Below the pieces are notes generated by a model. That model was not told the DNA's origin and did no database searches. It was given only the letters and a program-made list of their open reading frames with translations. A DNA stretch of 7,008 nucleotides from Vulcanimicrobiota bacterium (GTDB taxonomy: Bacteria; Vulcanimicrobiota; Vulcanimicrobiia; Vulcanimicrobiales; Vulcanimicrobiaceae): positions 794 to 7,801 of the forward strand of contig JACRTZ010000204.1 in assembly GCA_014304965.1 (NCBI GenBank), in the 5' to 3' direction. A program made the position numbers and the translations under genes. Of the stretch, positions 1-6,383 are shown one piece after another. The stretch's first letter is position 1; each line of letters opens with the position of its first letter.

Positions 1-1
1 A

Positions 2-1237
2 AACAAAACCTTCGACTCGATGCTCGGCGATTTGACGGATGCCGCCGGCCAGCCGTACGGCCCCGGGGACGCGACGCTCGTCTCGTTCGACAAAACGATC
101 ACGCCGAATCTGCACGCATTGGCGTCCACCTTCGCCCTCGCCGGCAACCTCTACGCCGACGGCGATGAGTCCGATGCCGGCCATCAATTCGCGTCGGCCG
201 GCATCACGTCGCTGTATAGCGAACGGACGCTGTTCGTCAAAGGCGGGCGTTCGCCGCTCGTCAACAAGAACGAAGATCCCGAAGATTATCCGCGCGCGGG
301 CTACATCTTCAACAGTTTGGCGCAACGCAATCGCACGTTCCGCGATTACGGCGATTACATTCGCGTCTCGGGGTATGACGAAGGTTCGTCGGCCGATCCG
401 AAGACCGACGATCCGAACTTCGTCTCGATGGCGGATCAGGACGCTCCGACGGCGGGGCTCGGCGGCATCTTCAACCTCAACGTGCCGGCGCTGGCCGCGC
501 TCGGCAATCACGTGGATCTCAACTACCCGGGCTGGAACCTGCGCATTCGCGACGTCCGGCGCGCGAAGGAATTCATTCGCGACTTCGATCCGCTGGTGAA
601 AGCCGATCAGATTCCGGACTTCACGCACATCTGGCTGCCGGGCGATCACGGCGGCGCGGGCCCGAACGTTCCGCCGGTTCCCGAAGAAGTCGCCGACGGC
701 GATCGCGCGCTCGGCACGATTATCGAATATCTCACGCACATTCCGCAGTGGAGTTCGACCGCGATCTTCATCATGCCGGACGACGCGCAATCGAGCCGCG
801 ATCACGTGAACGAACATCGCTCGTACGCGATCGTCGTGTCGCCGTATGCGAAGCGGCACTATCTGGGGATGCGCCATCTTTCGAGCGCAAGCGTGTTGAA
901 GACCGAAGAAGAGATTTTGGGTCTGCCCGCACTATCGCTCGGCGATCTGCTTGCTACCGACATGGCGGATTTCTTCTCGCCCACGGCCGACGCGACGCCG
1001 TTTTCGCGTCTCAACGTCGCCACCCAAACTGCGAGCGTCGAAGGGAACCGGATCGCCGCGCTGCTCGCCCGGACAGATCAGGCGAAAGCCGACGCGGACG
1101 CGTATCGGTCGGCCGCGCTGATCGAGCTGTCGCGCAAGGCGGACGCGCTCGCGAAAAAGCGCGGTTCTTATCCGGCGGCGCTCTACGATCGCGCGCAGGC
1201 GGACCTGTACCGGCGGGCGGTCGCAACGCTTCGGTAA
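2..1237 (+). CDS. Alkaline-phosphatase-superfamily phosphoesterase, C-terminal part (5' truncated)
   Basis: The frame is open from base 2, so the start lies left of the window; the Met codon at base 20 is internal. The first residues, NKTFDSMLGDL, match the ENRTFD-type metal and nucleophile region near the start of the phosphoesterase domain in phospholipase C/acid phosphatase-like and YncE-fused phosphatase proteins. Numbering from the first visible codon, further superfamily signatures are a DGDESDAGHQF segment, LPGDH (D215, H216) and DDAQSSRDHVNEH (D260, D261, H268, H272). These supply the usual Asp/His ligands of a two-metal phosphohydrolase site. By family knowledge it should hydrolyse phosphate esters outside the cytoplasm. 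The missing N-terminus may hold a signal peptide and perhaps a YncE-like beta-propeller; that is inference. The last ~70 residues, past the catalytic domain, are Ala/Arg/Lys-rich and look helical. The substrate cannot be told from sequence. Confidence 0.85.
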   Translation, partial: NKTFDSMLGDLTDAAGQPYGPGDATLVSFDKTITPNLHALASTFALAGNLYADGDESDAGHQFASAGITSLYSERTLFVKGGRSPLVNKNEDPEDYPRAGYIFNSLAQRNRTFRDYGDYIRVSGYDEGSSADPKTDDPNFVSMADQDAPTAGLGGIFNLNVPALAALGNHVDLNYPGWNLRIRDVRRAKEFIRDFDPLVKADQIPDFTHIWLPGDHGGAGPNVPPVPEEVADGDRALGTIIEYLTHIPQWSSTAIFIMPDDAQSSRDHVNEHRSYAIVVSPYAKRHYLGMRHLSSASVLKTEEEILGLPALSLGDLLATDMADFFSPTADATPFSRLNVATQTASVEGNRIAALLARTDQAKADADAYRSAALIELSRKADALAKKRGSYPAALYDRAQADLYRRAVATLR

Positions 1238-1282
1238 TTCGCGGAGCGAGGCCCCGGCAGCCGCAAGCCGAAGCGAAATGCA

Positions 1283-2146
1283 GTGACCTCATCAGCAACA
1301 TCTCGGAAAGCGAGCGCCGAGGGCGGCGTGGGAGCCCTGCAGGCGGTCGCCGTCTCGGTGCCCACGAACGCCGTCGAGCGGGCGATCCCGATTCAAGGGG
1401 AGCCGTCGGCGATCGCCGAGCGCGCGGTCGAGCAGCACGGCATTTTCAAAAAACGTCTCGCCGCGCACGGCGTCAAGGTTGCCAACGTTGAGGCCGCGCT
1501 CGGGACGTTCTCGTCCGCCTGTGCCGACTTGGCGGTCATCTTCCCCGACGGTGCGTTCGTCATGCGCCCGAGCGACCTCGCGCGCCGCTCGGAAATTGCG
1601 GCGCTCGAGCGCGCGCTCGCGACGGCCGGCATTCCGGTCGTGCAGCGCATCGAAGCGCCGGGACTGCTCGACGGCGGCGACGTCATGCTGGCCGGCGACT
1701 CGTTCTTCGTAGGCGTGCCGGCCAAACGCGCCTCGGACGTGGGCATTATTGCGGTCGCGCACGGCAACGCCCACGGCCGCGAACAGATCGCCGCGTACGC
1801 GCGCTCGATCGGGCTCAACGTCGTGGAGATTCCGTTTTCGGCGATGGCGCGACGCTTGACGTCCATCGCGGCGGCCGTCGACGACGGCGTCGTCGTGTGC
1901 GCGCCGGGGCTGCTCGACGCAAGCGCGTTCGCGCCGTGGCGTCGCATCGAAGTGCCGCTCGGTGAAGATTACGGCGCAGGCGTGCTCGCGCTCGGCGGAC
2001 GGCACGTGATCGCGAACGTGCGCTTTCGCGAAGTGCTGCCGCTGTTGCGCGTCAACAAGATCCGCGTGGACGCGATCGATCTGGGGGAGTTTGGTAAAAT
2101 TGGACTGACCCCGTCTTCGCTAGCCCTCGTTCTCAAGCGCGCCTAA
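1283..2146 (+). CDS. DDAH/amidinotransferase-fold protein lacking catalytic His and Cys (probable pseudoenzyme)
   Basis: The 287-residue frame aligns by eye along its full length with dimethylargininases (guanidine-modifying superfamily, five-bladed propeller fold). Retained family motifs are VMRP followed by RR.E (residues 93-104), GLLDGGDVM (127-135) and the closing DLGEF...GLT..SL block (266-280). Active members have a catalytic His in an LHLKS-type motif and a catalytic Cys in LTCxSL. Here these read RRLTS (Arg191) and LTPSSL (Pro277), and the substrate-binding VED is CAD. Conversion of methylarginine to citrulline is therefore unlikely; a binding or regulatory role is possible but unproven. 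The frame is intact, so this is not a decayed gene. The start is uncertain: GTG 1283 gives the longest form, whereas GTG 1328 (16th codon) lies nearer the point where the family normally begins and has a GA/G-rich stretch upstream. It sits 45 bases after the phosphoesterase and 28 bases before the metallophosphoesterase gene. Confidence 0.8.
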   Translation: MTSSATSRKASAEGGVGALQAVAVSVPTNAVERAIPIQGEPSAIAERAVEQHGIFKKRLAAHGVKVANVEAALGTFSSACADLAVIFPDGAFVMRPSDLARRSEIAALERALATAGIPVVQRIEAPGLLDGGDVMLAGDSFFVGVPAKRASDVGIIAVAHGNAHGREQIAAYARSIGLNVVEIPFSAMARRLTSIAAAVDDGVVVCAPGLLDASAFAPWRRIEVPLGEDYGAGVLALGGRHVIANVRFREVLPLLRVNKIRVDAIDLGEFGKIGLTPSSLALVLKRA

Positions 2147-2152
2147 GCGCGC
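2137..2152 (+). other. Small GC hairpin with the DDAH-like stop codon in its loop
   Basis: GCGCGC (2137-2142), loop CTAA, GCGCGC (2147-2152). The six-base stem is perfect and its loop contains the TAA stop of the DDAH-like gene. No T-run follows, so it is not a convincing intrinsic terminator. In DNA this GC-rich, short GC palindromes also arise by chance. Confidence 0.35.
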
Positions 2153-2174
2153 CGCAGGCAGGCTCGAACGTCGC

Positions 2175-2906
2175 ATGCGCGTCGCAGTGTTTTCCGACAT
2201 TCACGGCAACATCCGGGGACTCGATGCGTGCCTAGCCGATTTGCGCGAGCAGGGTGGCGCGGACGAGATCGTCGGAGGCGGCGATTACTGCATGGACGGC
2301 CCGCGGCCGCGCGAAGTTCTGGAACGGTTCGAGCAACTCGGCGCGCGCTGCGTGCGCGGTAACACCGACCGCTACCTCGGCGACGTCGCTGCGGCGATCG
2401 ACGACGAAGAAGAGGCCGAAGGCGTTGCTTGGCAGCGCTCGGCGCTCGGGGAAGCCTGGACGCGCCGGCTGTTCGAATTCCCGTTCTCGCTGACGTGCGG
2501 CGGCGACGGGCCCGACGCGCTGATGGTCGTGCACGCGAACCCCGCCGGCGACGAGGTGCATATCTGGCCGGATGCGTCGGACGAAGATTTGGAGCGAGCG
2601 AGCGCCGGCGTGATTCCGCGAACGATCGCGTTCGGCCATCTGCACCTGCCGTACGCGCGAATGTGGCGCGACCGGCTGTTCGTCAACGTCGCCTCTGCGG
2701 GTCTGCCCAAAGACGGCGACCCGCGTGCCGCCTACGCCATCCTTACGCAGCGCTCGGGCGGCTGGGAAGTCAAGCACCGCCGCGTCGGCTTCGACGTTGA
2801 GAAAGTGGTTCGAGACATCGAGAAGAGCGGCATGCCTCGCAAGAAGAAGCGCGTCGAAGTCTTGCGCCGCCACCGCTATAAGGAGCTCGGTGAACGGATC
2901 CCGTAA
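2175..2906 (+). CDS. Calcineurin-like metallophosphoesterase (YfcE/diadenosine-tetraphosphatase-like)
   Basis: This 243-residue protein carries the full set of metallophosphoesterase motifs in order: SDIHGN (D8, H10), GGGDYCMDGP (D37), GNTD (N63, D65), VVHANP (H120) and GHLH (H155, H157). GNTD replaces the textbook GNHD, as in many YfcE-type members; the Asn ligand is kept. By family knowledge it is a cytoplasmic two-metal phosphomonoesterase or phosphodiesterase. There is no signal peptide or membrane segment. The physiological substrate cannot be predicted, and the COG0639-like layout does not prove activity on ApppA or cyclic nucleotides. Residues from about 217 form a Lys/Arg-rich tail (MPRKKKRVEVLRRHRYK). 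ATG 2175 is chosen because the catalytic strand starts immediately after it; no clear Shine-Dalgarno precedes it. Its last 17 bases overlap the start of the downstream ABC ATPase gene, pointing to one operon. Confidence 0.9.
   Translation: MRVAVFSDIHGNIRGLDACLADLREQGGADEIVGGGDYCMDGPRPREVLERFEQLGARCVRGNTDRYLGDVAAAIDDEEEAEGVAWQRSALGEAWTRRLFEFPFSLTCGGDGPDALMVVHANPAGDEVHIWPDASDEDLERASAGVIPRTIAFGHLHLPYARMWRDRLFVNVASAGLPKDGDPRAAYAILTQRSGGWEVKHRRVGFDVEKVVRDIEKSGMPRKKKRVEVLRRHRYKELGERIP
2880..2885 (+). promoter_or_regulatory. Ribosome binding site deciding the GTG start of the ABC ATPase
   Basis: AAGGAG lies four bases before GTG 2890, inside the end of the metallophosphoesterase gene. It is the best Shine-Dalgarno match I noticed in the window. 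It supports GTG 2890 rather than the far-upstream ATG 2725, which would add 55 residues with no homology to ABC proteins. Its position within the upstream coding region suggests translational coupling. Confidence 0.75.
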
Positions 2907-3819
2907 GGATGCGCCCGCGTTGCGCGTGCGTCATCTCTCTAAGCGTTACGGCGAGTTTCTCGCCGTGGACAACGTCTCGTTTGAAGTCGCCGCGGGCGAC
3001 TTCTTCGGGTTTCTCGGGCCGAACGGTGCCGGCAAGACGACGACCATCAACTCGGTCGTCGGCCTCGCGACGATTTCCGCGGGGACGATCGAGGTCTTCG
3101 GGCACGACAACGTGCGCGATTGGCGAACCGCGCGGCGCCTGATCGGGCTCGCTCCGCAAGAATACAATTTCGACCGGTATCTTTCGATTCGCGATATCCT
3201 GATCTATCAGGCGGGATATTACGGCTTGCGGCCTCGCGACGTTCGTGCGCGCGCCGACGAGCTGCTCGAACGCTTCGGCCTCGCGAGCAAAGCGAAGGAG
3301 ACGTTCGTCAAACTTTCGGGCGGCATGAAGCGCCGCCTCACGCTCGCGCGAGCGCTGATCCATCAGCCGAGGTTGTTGATCTTGGACGAACCGACGGCCG
3401 GCGTGGACGTCGAGTTGCGGATCGAGCTGTGGGCGCTTTTGCGCGAACTCAACGAAGGCGGTTCAACGATCATCCTCACGACGCACTATCTTGAAGAGGC
3501 CGAGTCGCTCTGCCGGAATATCGCGATCATCGAGGGCGGCCACATCGTTGCGCTCGAAGCGACGGAGACGCTCGTCAAGCGTACCGGCCGCGCGCTGCTG
3601 ACAGTGACCCTCGACCGGCCTTTCGCACCGACGCCCTCGCTTACGGCGCGCGGCGCGCGCGCGGACGGCAACCCCGCGATCGTGCTGTTCGAAAATCTAT
3701 CGCCCGAGGCGATCGCGCCCGCGCTCGCAGAGCTCGCGTCATTAGGGTACGGGATCGAGAACGTCGAGTTTCGCCGCTCGAACTTGCAAGACGTCTTTCT
3801 CGAGTTGGTGCGGCGATGA
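2890..3819 (+). CDS. yadG: ABC-2 exporter ATP-binding subunit, YadG-like
   Basis: The 309-residue cytoplasmic ATPase would power the membrane subunit encoded next to it. Motifs in order are Walker A GPNGAGKTT (from residue 43), Q-loop APQE (Q90), signature LSGGMKRR (from 142), Walker B LLILDEPT (162-169, with D166 and E167) and the switch His in TTHYLEEAE (H199). The surrounding text, for example QAGYYG, the ABC signature region, DEPTAGVD and THYLEEAE, is very close to E. coli YadG as I recall it, and the length agrees. About 85 residues after the ATPase core form the usual C-terminal domain of this subfamily. The start is GTG 2890, with AAGGAG four bases upstream. The gene overlaps the metallophosphoesterase gene by 17 bases and its stop overlaps the permease start (ATGA). 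The exported substrate of YadGH-type pumps is not established, so drug, lipid or polysaccharide export remains open. Confidence 0.93.
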   Translation: MNGSRKDAPALRVRHLSKRYGEFLAVDNVSFEVAAGDFFGFLGPNGAGKTTTINSVVGLATISAGTIEVFGHDNVRDWRTARRLIGLAPQEYNFDRYLSIRDILIYQAGYYGLRPRDVRARADELLERFGLASKAKETFVKLSGGMKRRLTLARALIHQPRLLILDEPTAGVDVELRIELWALLRELNEGGSTIILTTHYLEEAESLCRNIAIIEGGHIVALEATETLVKRTGRALLTVTLDRPFAPTPSLTARGARADGNPAIVLFENLSPEAIAPALAELASLGYGIENVEFRRSNLQDVFLELVRR

Positions 3820-4616
3820 AACGCGCGCTCGAGCCGACGGCCGTCTGGGGCTTCGGCAACGCCGTCGGCCTCGGGACGCTGGTCAAACGCGAACTGGGCC
3901 GTACGCTCAAGGTCATCAATCAAGTCGTCTGGCCGCCGATTATCACGACCGTGCTCTATGTGCTCGTGTTCGGCGTGAGCCTCGGCAGCCGCATCCCGCG
4001 CATGCAAGGCGTTTCGTACGCCGAGTACCTCGTGCCGGGCCTCATCATGCTCCAGGTCATCGACGCGACCTACAGTGAGGTGTCGAGCTCGGTTTTTCAA
4101 GGGCGCTTTATGAACTCGATTCAGGAAATGCTCATCGCGCCGCTGTCGGCGGTCGAGATGGTCACGGGGTACCTGGTCGCGGCGATCGTGCGGGCCCTCG
4201 GCATTGCGACCCTCGTGCTGACGGTCGCGGCATTCTTCGCGCACGCTCATCCGCGCGATTGGGTGCTATACGTCGCCGTCACCGCGCTCGTGGCTACGCT
4301 GTTCTGCTCGCTAGGAATTATCTTCGGTCTGCTCGCCGAGAAGTTCGATCACATCGCCGTATTGACCACGTTCGTGATCACGCCGCTCGTCTTCGTCGGG
4401 GGCGTTTTCACCTCGACGAAAATGATGCCGCCGCTCGTGCGCGAGATCTCGCTCGGCAACCCGATGTTCTACATGATCGACGCGTTCCGGTACGCGTTTA
4501 CGGGCACCGGCGACGTCCCGCTCGCGGTGTCGCTCGGCGTCCTGATCGTACTGACCGCCGCCGCGCTTGCTCTGGCGTTGCGGATGACCGCCATCGGCGT
4601 CAAGCTGCGACTCTAG
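3816..4616 (+). CDS. yadH: ABC-2 type transporter permease, YadH-like
   Basis: This 266-residue inner-membrane protein is the pore partner of the preceding ATPase. It has about six hydrophobic segments, near residues 35-56, 70-88, 118-140, 148-172, 180-200 and 236-256, as expected for one ABC-2 half-transporter. Landmark stretches such as WPPIITTVLY, SYAEYLVPGLIM, FVITPLVFVGGVF and NPMFYMIDAFRY parallel E. coli YadH. The NPMFYMIDAFRYAF stretch near 215-228 matches the conserved segment ahead of the last helix in this family. ATG 3816 overlaps the ATPase stop in ATGA, so the two subunits are translationally coupled and probably made in fixed ratio. The functional unit would be two ATPases plus two permeases. 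The two genes were identified together; the transported substrate is unknown. Confidence 0.93.
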   Translation: MKRALEPTAVWGFGNAVGLGTLVKRELGRTLKVINQVVWPPIITTVLYVLVFGVSLGSRIPRMQGVSYAEYLVPGLIMLQVIDATYSEVSSSVFQGRFMNSIQEMLIAPLSAVEMVTGYLVAAIVRALGIATLVLTVAAFFAHAHPRDWVLYVAVTALVATLFCSLGIIFGLLAEKFDHIAVLTTFVITPLVFVGGVFTSTKMMPPLVREISLGNPMFYMIDAFRYAFTGTGDVPLAVSLGVLIVLTAAALALALRMTAIGVKLRL

Positions 4617-4645
4617 CAGCCCGATTTCGGCCCCTCGGCTGGAAC

Positions 4646-4665
4646 CTTCGCGCGGCGGCGCGAAG
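4646..4665 (+). other. Perfect 8-bp hairpin just before the thioredoxin-fold gene
   Basis: CTTCGCGC (4646-4653), loop GGCG, GCGCGAAG (4658-4665). It fills much of the 57-base gap after the permease gene and ends eight bases before ATG 4674. There is no T-run for a classical terminator. It could end or weaken yadGH transcription, protect a processed 3' end, or bury the ribosome-binding region of the next gene. The structure is read directly; its role is inference. Confidence 0.5.
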
Positions 4666-4673
4666 ATGCCGGG

Positions 4674-6320
4674 ATGAACTATCCGCTCGCGCTTGCTTCG
4701 GCGGCGCTTCTGGCCGTTTCGCTCTCCGCTCCGGCCTCCGTCCTCGCTCAGGCTGCGCCCGCGCCACTGACCGGCCCCCAGGTCGGGAAGCCCGCGCCCG
4801 ACTTCGTCCTCAAGACGCTGGACGGCAAAACCGTGCGCTTATCCGATTACCGCGGCAAGACGCTGGTCGTCAACGTGTGGGCGACCTGGTGCCCGCCCTG
4901 CCGCCAAGAGATGCCGGATCTGCTGAGCAGTTACGCGAGTCTGCGTTCGCAGAAGGTCGCGTTCCTCGGAGTGGATACGACCGAAGAAGCGCCGATCATT
5001 CGCGCCTACGTCGTCGCAAAGAACGTGCCGTACGCCCAAGCGGTGGATACGACCAAGACGTTCCAGAAAGCGTACGACGTTCAGTACTTCCCGACAACGT
5101 ACGTGGTGGACGAAAACGGCATTCTGCGGGCGCGCTACATCGACGTGATCGCGCCGCGCCAACTTTCCCAATTGGTCGCTGCGGCAAAAGCCGGCCGCAA
5201 CGGTGAGATCGTCTCGCCGTTGCAAGCAAAGGTCGACGCGGTGCTGACGGATTCTACGATCGCGTTCGATGGCGACGCGGCGGCGGCGCTCGCCGGCGCG
5301 AAGAAGGCCGATGCTGCGATCGCGAAAGCCGAAGGCATGCTCGACGGCAGCGACGCCGCTGCCGGCAACCCCACCGACCTCTTACGCACCCGTGCGGAAG
5401 AAGCTGCGTTGCGCGACCGCGCGATTGTGGCGCTCGCGCGCTCGGCTTCCAGCGACGATGACAAAGTACTGTTGGCCCGGATGCGCGGCGATGCGGCCAA
5501 AGATCGCGAGCGCTGGAACGACGCGCTGACGGCCTATGGCGAAGCGCTCGCGCTCGCACCCAAGAACGACGACGCGCTCTCGGGCGTCGCGTTCGTGGCC
5601 GGACGCCTCAACCGTTACGACATCGCGATCGACGCCGACAAGAAACTGGCGGCGCTCAAGCCCGACAGCGTGGACGCGCTCGTCGAGCTGGCCCTCGCCT
5701 ACGCAAAAGCCAAGCGGTTCCAAGAAGCGTACGCGACCTTCGACGAAGCGACGGCATCGGGCAAGCGCGCGGTGGACGCGGAACTCGGGTCGGCAAGTAA
5801 AGTCCGCAAACTGGCGTGGGCCTATCTGTACGAAGGCCGCACGTATGCCAAAGGCGGGGATCGCGTGCGCGCGCGCAAGGCATTCGACCAGCTCCTCGCG
5901 TGGTCGCAGAAGCTGCCGAAGAACGACGTGCGTCACGACATGTATCTCGAAGAAGGTCAGGAAGCGATCGTCGCACTCGAACTGTCGAAACGCGTCACGA
6001 CCACGTCGATCTCCCTCGCGCCTTGGACCGGCGCGGATCTGCCCGGCAGCATCCCCAATACGATCAAGTACCGGCTGGTCGTCGCCGACCAAGCCGGCAA
6101 AACGGTCGCGCTCACGACCTCCGGAGTCGCGAAAGGCTGGATCGCGTCGTTTTGCAGCGATCGCGTGTGCTCGCCGTTCAAGACGAGTTTGATCATACCG
6201 GCGAGCGGCGTGAAGATCGTCGAGTTCCAACTCGTTCCGCCCGATGGCAACACGAAGCCCTCCGGACCGGTGCGTGTAACCGGCAACGACGGCACCCACG
6301 TATCGAGCGCCACGACGTAA
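4674..6320 (+). CDS. Secreted TlpA/ResA-type thioredoxin-fold protein with TPR-like helices and C-terminal beta domain
   Basis: The 548-residue protein begins with a signal peptide (hydrophobic residues 4-19, likely cleavage after A25-Q26-A27). A thioredoxin-fold domain at about 36-175 has the AhpC/TSA-Redoxin opening GKPAPDFVLKTLDGK, the redox motif WATWCPPC (C73, C76) and the cis-proline FPTTYVVD (P140). This is typical of extracytoplasmic thiol:disulfide oxidoreductases in cytochrome c or envelope-protein maturation. Residues about 190-275 are Ala/Asp-rich helices. Residues 277-412 contain two to three TPR-like units (WNDALTAYGEALALAP, YDIAIDADKKLAALKP, RFQEAYATFDEA, YLYEGRTYAKGGDRVRARKAF). 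The last ~110 residues are beta-rich and Ig-like, with a second pair, C494 and C499, in FCSDRVC. Plain TlpA/ResA proteins are about 170-200 residues, so this is a large fusion. TPR units suggest protein docking. ATG 4674 is chosen for the signal peptide, though Shine-Dalgarno support is poor. Redox activity is likely; the partner is unknown. Confidence 0.88.
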   Translation: MNYPLALASAALLAVSLSAPASVLAQAAPAPLTGPQVGKPAPDFVLKTLDGKTVRLSDYRGKTLVVNVWATWCPPCRQEMPDLLSSYASLRSQKVAFLGVDTTEEAPIIRAYVVAKNVPYAQAVDTTKTFQKAYDVQYFPTTYVVDENGILRARYIDVIAPRQLSQLVAAAKAGRNGEIVSPLQAKVDAVLTDSTIAFDGDAAAALAGAKKADAAIAKAEGMLDGSDAAAGNPTDLLRTRAEEAALRDRAIVALARSASSDDDKVLLARMRGDAAKDRERWNDALTAYGEALALAPKNDDALSGVAFVAGRLNRYDIAIDADKKLAALKPDSVDALVELALAYAKAKRFQEAYATFDEATASGKRAVDAELGSASKVRKLAWAYLYEGRTYAKGGDRVRARKAFDQLLAWSQKLPKNDVRHDMYLEEGQEAIVALELSKRVTTTSISLAPWTGADLPGSIPNTIKYRLVVADQAGKTVALTTSGVAKGWIASFCSDRVCSPFKTSLIIPASGVKIVEFQLVPPDGNTKPSGPVRVTGNDGTHVSSATT

Positions 6321-6342
6321 TCGTGAGGGCGCTGTCGCTTGA

Positions 6343-6362
6343 CGCGCGCTCAATTGCGCGCG
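6343..6362. terminator. Candidate bidirectional hairpin between convergent genes
   Basis: CGCGCGC (6343-6349), loop TCAATT, GCGCGCG (6356-6362). It is a perfect seven-base GC stem in the 63-base gap where the thioredoxin-fold gene and the - strand gene converge. Neither side has a T-run, so it is not a textbook intrinsic terminator. Its location is the main reason to suspect that it stops transcription from both sides. Confidence 0.4.
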
Positions 6363-6383
6363 CGAGGCTGACGTGAGCCCGCG

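Noticed and set aside
748..1491. 247-codon + strand open frame spanning the first gene boundary
   Set aside because: It overlaps two well-supported genes in another frame and encodes an Arg-rich low-complexity product.
1292..2005. 237-codon - strand open frame opposite the DDAH-like gene
   Set aside because: It is a charged, repetitive Arg/Asp/His/Val composition with no family signal, consistent with a shadow of the + strand gene.
2063..2129. Possible frameshift at the end of the DDAH-like gene that would hide the catalytic Cys
   Set aside because: The frame stays aligned with the family through GEF, GLT and SL on both sides of the Pro codon, so only a substitution, not a shift, accounts for it.
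2725..2889. N-terminal extension of the ABC ATPase to ATG 2725
   Set aside because: The extra 55 residues are a shadow of the metallophosphoesterase C-terminus. A Shine-Dalgarno directly precedes GTG 2890, and homology begins just after it.
3486..4250. 254-codon - strand open frame across the ABC ATPase and permease
   Set aside because: Its Arg/His/Asp-rich composition without domain signals is typical of an antisense shadow; both + strand genes are unmistakable.
5382..6353. 323-codon open frame on the - strand, antisense to the thioredoxin-fold gene
   Set aside because: It lacks recognisable motifs and is Arg-rich in the manner of shadow frames in GC-rich DNA; the + strand frame has a signal peptide, WCPPC and TPR-like repeats.
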